Assembly (NCBI GenBank): GCA_025963775.1
Contig: JAOQAD010000014.1
Span: 1 to 42,802 of the forward strand
From: Bacteroidota bacterium
Lineage (GTDB): Bacteria > Bacteroidota > Bacteroidia > 2-12-FULL-35-15
Direction: 5' to 3'
DNA: 42,802 nt
Positions within the stretch are counted from its first letter, which is position 1. Every line of letters starts with the position of its first letter. Position numbers and translations under genes: made by a program. This document shows, one piece after another, positions 39,185 through 42,802 of the stretch. A model generated the notes under the pieces. That model did no database searches. It was not told where the DNA came from and worked only from the letters and a program-made list of their open reading frames with translations.

Positions 39185-40516
39185 ATGGAGATCCTTTTAA
39201 CCCTTACCTACACCCTGCTTTTCATTTTCATTATCCATAAGATGGAATTCTTTGCCGTAGACGGGATCTCCAAACGTGTCCTTTCACTGATCTTCATCCT
39301 GAAAATAATTGCAGGGCTTGCACTCTGGTCCGTTTATACCTTTTATTACACCGACCGCGCCACGGCAGATATTTACAAGTATTTTGACGACAGCAAAGTG
39401 ATCTCCGATGCCCTGTGGACACATCCACTCGATTATATCAGAATGCTTTCCGGCTTCGGCAACAATACAGCGGCATTCGATCATTATTATTCCGAAATGC
39501 ATTATTGGGCAAGGAAGATCGACAGCAGCATTTATAACGACAGCCATACGATCATCCGCTTCAATGCGCTGCTAAGATTGTTCTCCTTCGGGTATTACAA
39601 TGTGCACACGGTAGTGATCTGTTTCCTTTCCTTAACAGGGCTTACCGCCATTTACAAAACGTTCGTTCCTTATCTGCAGGACAAGAAAAAAGAACTGCTT
39701 TTCGCTGTATTCCTGCTACCTTCCGTGCTGTTCTGGGGCTCCGGCGTATTAAAGGAAGGACTGATCTTTTTTGCGCTCGGGCTGCTGATCTACTATTCAG
39801 CTAAATTGTTCAGTATAAAAGCGCTCATCATCTGCTTTGCAGCTGCGTTTCTCCTTGCCTTCTCGAAATTCTATGTCTGGCTCGCCATCTTCCCGGGCAT
39901 CCTTTTCCTGCTCTGGATCAACAAAACAAACACGCAAAAGCTCTTCCTCAAATTCGCTGTGGTGATCGGCATTATAGCTGCACTTGGCTTAAACATTGAT
40001 AAATTCACGAACATACAGAACCCGCTGGTCACGCTTTCGCAGAAGCAATACGAGTTCAACCAGCTGGCTTACGGAAATCTTACCGATGCGAACAACGATC
40101 CGATCCCCGTTGCAGGAAGCATCATCCGCATTGGCAGGCTGGAACCTACGCTGCACTCCTTTATTGCGAATGCCCCGGCGGCGCTGAAGAACACCTTCTT
40201 CCGTCCGTATATTACGGAATTAAGATCGCCCATGATGCTGCTCTCCGGGCTTGAAACGCTGCTCATTCTTTTTAGTGTACTGCTCTGCCTGCTTTGCATG
40301 AAGCCACTGAAAGAGATCCGCTGGGAGTATGTATTGTTCTGCCTGTCTTTCGTGCTTATGCAGTTCCTGATCATCGGCGAAACAACCCCGGTCTTAGGCG
40401 CTGTGGCACGCTATAAAACCATTGCCCTGCCCTTCCTGCTGATCGCATTCCTGTTCATTGCCGATAAAAAAAAGCTGCTGGAAAAAGTGCCGTTTTACCG
40501 TAAAATATTCATTTAA
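39185..40516 (+). CDS. Unknown polytopic membrane protein, 443 aa
   Basis: About eleven hydrophobic segments are visible (for example LLTLTYTLLFIFIIH, ALIICFAAAFLLAFS, LAIFPGILFLLWI, VLFCLSFVLMQFLII). A loop near residues 55-125 is charged and Tyr-rich (DRATADIYKYFDDSKVIS; FDHYYSEMHYWARKIDSS). The layout, with an early D-rich extracytoplasmic loop, resembles GT-C glycosyltransferases or O-antigen/polysaccharide proteins, but I cannot assign one. It is 9 bases after the TlpA-like gene and 46 before the permease gene, which has its own -7 box. Confidence 0.8.
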   Translation: MEILLTLTYTLLFIFIIHKMEFFAVDGISKRVLSLIFILKIIAGLALWSVYTFYYTDRATADIYKYFDDSKVISDALWTHPLDYIRMLSGFGNNTAAFDHYYSEMHYWARKIDSSIYNDSHTIIRFNALLRLFSFGYYNVHTVVICFLSLTGLTAIYKTFVPYLQDKKKELLFAVFLLPSVLFWGSGVLKEGLIFFALGLLIYYSAKLFSIKALIICFAAAFLLAFSKFYVWLAIFPGILFLLWINKTNTQKLFLKFAVVIGIIAALGLNIDKFTNIQNPLVTLSQKQYEFNQLAYGNLTDANNDPIPVAGSIIRIGRLEPTLHSFIANAPAALKNTFFRPYITELRSPMMLLSGLETLLILFSVLLCLLCMKPLKEIRWEYVLFCLSFVLMQFLIIGETTPVLGAVARYKTIALPFLLIAFLFIADKKKLLEKVPFYRKIFI

Positions 40517-40526
40517 AAAATTTGAA

Positions 40527-40534
40527 TACATTTG
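40527..40534 (+). promoter_or_regulatory. -7 box of the permease gene
   Basis: TACATTTG is an exact TAnnTTTG match 28 bases before the ATG at 40563. No TTTG at normal -33 spacing. Confidence 0.45.
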
Positions 40535-40562
40535 TTTCACACAAAATCAAAAAAGATACAGT

Positions 40563-42491
40563 ATGAGTTTTAACAGCTTATTCCGCAAGAAATCCGTAAA
40601 CGATATTTTAGCACAGGTTGAAAAAGATTGTGCGGAAGACGGGCATGGCTCCCTCGGGAAACACCTTGGTGTGCGCGACCTTGCAGCATTCGGGATCGCG
40701 GCGATCATCGGCGCGGGTATTTTCAGCACCATCGGTAAAGCCAGTGCAGACGGCGGCCCTGCGGTGATTCTCCTCTTTTTATTTACCGCCGTGGCCTGCG
40801 GCTTTGCTGCATTTGCCTATGCCGAATTCTCCTCTATGGTCCCGGTTTCAGGAAGCGCATATACTTATTCTTACGTTGCATTCGGCGAGCTGATCGCCTG
40901 GATCATTGGCTGGGCGCTGATCATGGAGTACGGGATCGGGAATATCACCGTTGCCATCTCCTGGAGCGATTACTTTACAGGACTGCTTGAAAGCGGCGGC
41001 ATCCACCTGCCGCAATGGGTGCAGATGGATTACCTGACCGCATCCAAAGGCTTCGACCAGGCAACCGCACTGATGCTGAGCGGAAAGCCTTTTGAGAACC
41101 TCGATGCAGGAATCCAGTCTGCGTACACGGCATGGACAACCGCTCCGCACATCGGGCCGCTTCACCTCATTGCCGATCTTCCTGCCCTGATGATCATTAT
41201 TTTCATCACCTGGCTGGTATACCGCGGAATGAAAGAATCGCGCAACGCAGCGAACTTAATGGTACTGATCAAATTGTGCATCATCCTGCTCGTGATCGCT
41301 GTCGGCGTGTTTTATGTCGACACCGACAACTGGCATCCCTTTGCACCGAACGGGATCGGCGGCGTGCTGAAAGGCGTATCGGCTGTATTCTTTGCCTACA
41401 TCGGATTTGATGCGATCTCCACCACCGCAGAAGAATGCAGGGATCCGCAACGCGATCTTCCCCGCGGAATGATGTGGGCGATCATCATCTGTACCGTATT
41501 GTATATCATCATCGCCCTGGTGCTTACAGGCATGGTAAGTTATAACGAGCTGAATGTTGGCGATCCCCTGGCATTCGTATTCCAGAAGCTGAACCTGAAA
41601 TGGATGTCGGGGATCATCGCAGTAAGCGCAGTGGTTGCAATGGCCAGCGTGCTGCTGGTGTTCCAGATGGGACAGCCGCGCATCTGGATGAGCATGAGCC
41701 GCGATGGATTATTGCCGAAAAAATTCTCTAAAATTCATCCGAAATATAAAACCCCATCCTTTGCCACGATCGTTGTAGGCTTCGTGGTTGCTGTTCCTGC
41801 ACTGTTCATGAACCTCACCATGGTGACCGACCTTTGCAGCATCGGAACGCTCTTCGCATTCGTGCTTGTGTGCGCCGGTGTGCTGGTGCTTCAAAACAAA
41901 AAAGACATTCCACGCGGTAAATTCAAAACGCCGTACATCAATGCAAAATTCATCATGCCTTTGCTGCTCGTTGCCGGGATCGTACTTTCCTTCACCTTTA
42001 ATAAGGAAGCAACGGTTGCATTCCTCAGCAATGAGAAAAAGATGAACGACGCTTCCACCATTGTCACCTCCTTAAAAGCAGATGAGGTCAGCTCCATTAA
42101 AGTTCATCTCATGCAAACCGACAGTGCAGCCTTCATGGCAGCCAATGCCGATGTTGAAACATACATGAGCAGCCTCAGCGAACCGCAGTACGCTTCAATG
42201 GTGCAGTCGCTGCCGGTTAGCGAAGACCTGAAGTATGAATCGGGATTAAGCCTGTTCAAGCATAAGATCCCGATGTGGATCTTCATCATCATTTCCTTCG
42301 GACTGGCAGTATGGGCATTCCGCGCTAACCTCTCGCTTATTCCATTACTTGGGCTGGTCAGCTGCCTGTACATGATGGCCGAGCTGGGAGTTTCCAACTG
42401 GATCGGGTTTGGCATCTGGCTGCTGCTGGGGCTTGTGATCTATTTCGGTTACAGCCGGAAGAACAGCAAGCTGAGATTAAAGCTCGGTTAA
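40563..42491 (+). CDS. APC-family amino-acid permease with an extra soluble insert
   Basis: The start at ATG 40563 gives 642 aa (MSFNSLFRKKSVNDILAQ); a longer frame overlaps the upstream gene. The APC signature IIGAGIFSTIGKASADGGPA is at about 55-75, followed by AFAYAEFSSMVPVSGSAYTY, AWIIGWALIMEYGIGN, VFFAYIGFDAISTTAEE and DLPRGMMWAI. These match cationic amino-acid transporters of the APC superfamily. Two non-family stretches are seen: a 60-residue loop at about 143-202 and an 85-residue polar segment at about 481-566, between the last-but-few helices. Substrate unknown; basic amino acids are a guess from the CAT-like pattern. It ends in a terminator. Confidence 0.93.
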   Translation: MSFNSLFRKKSVNDILAQVEKDCAEDGHGSLGKHLGVRDLAAFGIAAIIGAGIFSTIGKASADGGPAVILLFLFTAVACGFAAFAYAEFSSMVPVSGSAYTYSYVAFGELIAWIIGWALIMEYGIGNITVAISWSDYFTGLLESGGIHLPQWVQMDYLTASKGFDQATALMLSGKPFENLDAGIQSAYTAWTTAPHIGPLHLIADLPALMIIIFITWLVYRGMKESRNAANLMVLIKLCIILLVIAVGVFYVDTDNWHPFAPNGIGGVLKGVSAVFFAYIGFDAISTTAEECRDPQRDLPRGMMWAIIICTVLYIIIALVLTGMVSYNELNVGDPLAFVFQKLNLKWMSGIIAVSAVVAMASVLLVFQMGQPRIWMSMSRDGLLPKKFSKIHPKYKTPSFATIVVGFVVAVPALFMNLTMVTDLCSIGTLFAFVLVCAGVLVLQNKKDIPRGKFKTPYINAKFIMPLLLVAGIVLSFTFNKEATVAFLSNEKKMNDASTIVTSLKADEVSSIKVHLMQTDSAAFMAANADVETYMSSLSEPQYASMVQSLPVSEDLKYESGLSLFKHKIPMWIFIIISFGLAVWAFRANLSLIPLLGLVSCLYMMAELGVSNWIGFGIWLLLGLVIYFGYSRKNSKLRLKLG

Positions 42492-42512
42492 GATTATCAA
42501 ACATTCTATTGA

Positions 42513-42537
42513 AGCCCTGCAATTGCGGGGCTTTTTA
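42513..42537 (+). terminator. Intrinsic terminator of the permease gene
   Basis: AGCCCTGC and GCGGGGCT pair (one T-G wobble) around an AATT loop and are followed by TTTTT. It begins 21 bases after the stop codon. Confidence 0.9.
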
Positions 42538-42540
42538 TTA

Positions 42541-42802
42541 CGTGTAAAATCCACGTCCTCCTGCAGTAGAGAGCAGAGCATATTGATAATATTGATCACA
42601 CACCACGCACATCCGCAATCTGCAATGTTCAGCTGCAAACATTCTACGAAGCCGCGCGTAAGGCCTGAAAGCCTGCGATGCTGACTAAGCCCTCCTACGA
42701 GGAGGGAAATGCATCGTGCAAGGCAGGAAGATTTTGTTAAAAATAATAATATAGTATAGCAGTATCAGCTCCGTCCTCTTAGGAGGTGTAGATCTCGGTG
42801 TA
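42541..42802. other. Terminal non-coding region
   Basis: The last 262 bases contain no convincing gene. They hold a nested hairpin (42671-42724) and, at the very end, a 15-base match to the reverse complement of the Illumina P5 adapter (42786-42800). Confidence 0.55.
42671..42724. repeat. Nested hairpin element
   Basis: Outer GCCT/AGGC (42671-42674, 42721-42724), middle CGATGC/GCATCG (42676-42681, 42711-42716) and a perfect inner stem CCCTCCT/AGGAGGG (42690-42696, 42700-42706) are coaxial. It could be a REP-like element or a small structured RNA. Confidence 0.4.

Noticed and set aside
1..42802. tRNA, rRNA, prophage or intact insertion sequence
   Set aside because: No tRNA-like cloverleaf with a T-loop motif, no rRNA segment, no integrase, transposase or phage structural gene was seen on either strand by eye.

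Overview
The window reads as chromosomal DNA from a member of the Bacteroidota. The evidence is a set of proteins with signal peptides and C-terminal type IX secretion (T9SS) sorting domains of both type A and type B, a PorP/SprF-family outer-membrane protein, upstream boxes of the Bacteroidota form TAnnTTTG instead of classical -10/-35 elements, SP-II lipoproteins, and LRR, CUB and LamG surface proteins. I see no tRNA, rRNA, CRISPR array, prophage or intact insertion sequence. The first gene is cut by the left edge. The last 260 bases hold no gene, and the final bases include a short match to a sequencing adapter, so the right edge may be a contig end.

Layout. (1) 1-2563, minus strand: a truncated sialidase-like BNR protein, then a sigma factor, an 82-aa single-pass membrane protein and an OmpA-domain protein packed as one operon. 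(2) 2855-8317: a large secreted LRR protein converging on an AddB-like nuclease (PD-(D/E)XK site plus four Fe-S cysteines), with the two stop codons abutting. (3) 8541-18223: a small AT-rich MORN-like gene, then a nearly unbroken minus-strand run of about a dozen short genes (lipoproteins, small membrane proteins, a VOC protein, a DUF4304-like protein, a GloVer-repeat T9SS protein), mostly without recognisable function. (4) 18343-19784: one small gene and 1.2 kb of repeats, including a frameshifted 21-bp (heptad) array. (5) 19785-24200: an M13 metallopeptidase divergent from fumarylacetoacetase (tyrosine catabolism), then an FGE/SUMF1-domain protein. (6) 24264-32695, plus strand: a LamG protein, then a putative operon of an N-acetylmuramoyl-L-alanine amidase, a GH18 enzyme and an LRR protein. 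(7) 33076-38317, minus strand: purL, TPR protein, SprB-repeat/type B sorting-domain protein, PorP/SprF, mtgA. (8) 38588-42491, plus strand: TlpA-like thioredoxin, a polytopic membrane protein and an APC amino-acid permease ending in a good terminator.

The strongest functional theme is the cell wall and cell surface. The amidase protein also carries what looks like a lytic-transglycosylase domain at its N-terminus. It sits 18 bases before a GH18 enzyme with which it shares a C-terminal half of CUB, LamG-like and Fn3-like modules and a T9SS tail. Because T9SS exports these proteins beyond the outer membrane, they are more likely to act on foreign peptidoglycan or glycans than on the cell's own wall. 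Other points of interest are the array of unrecognised small genes (possible immunity or surface accessory genes), the sigma factor/tiny membrane protein pair, the heptad-repeat pseudogene, and a family of intergenic elements whose hairpin stems differ in sequence but keep pairing.
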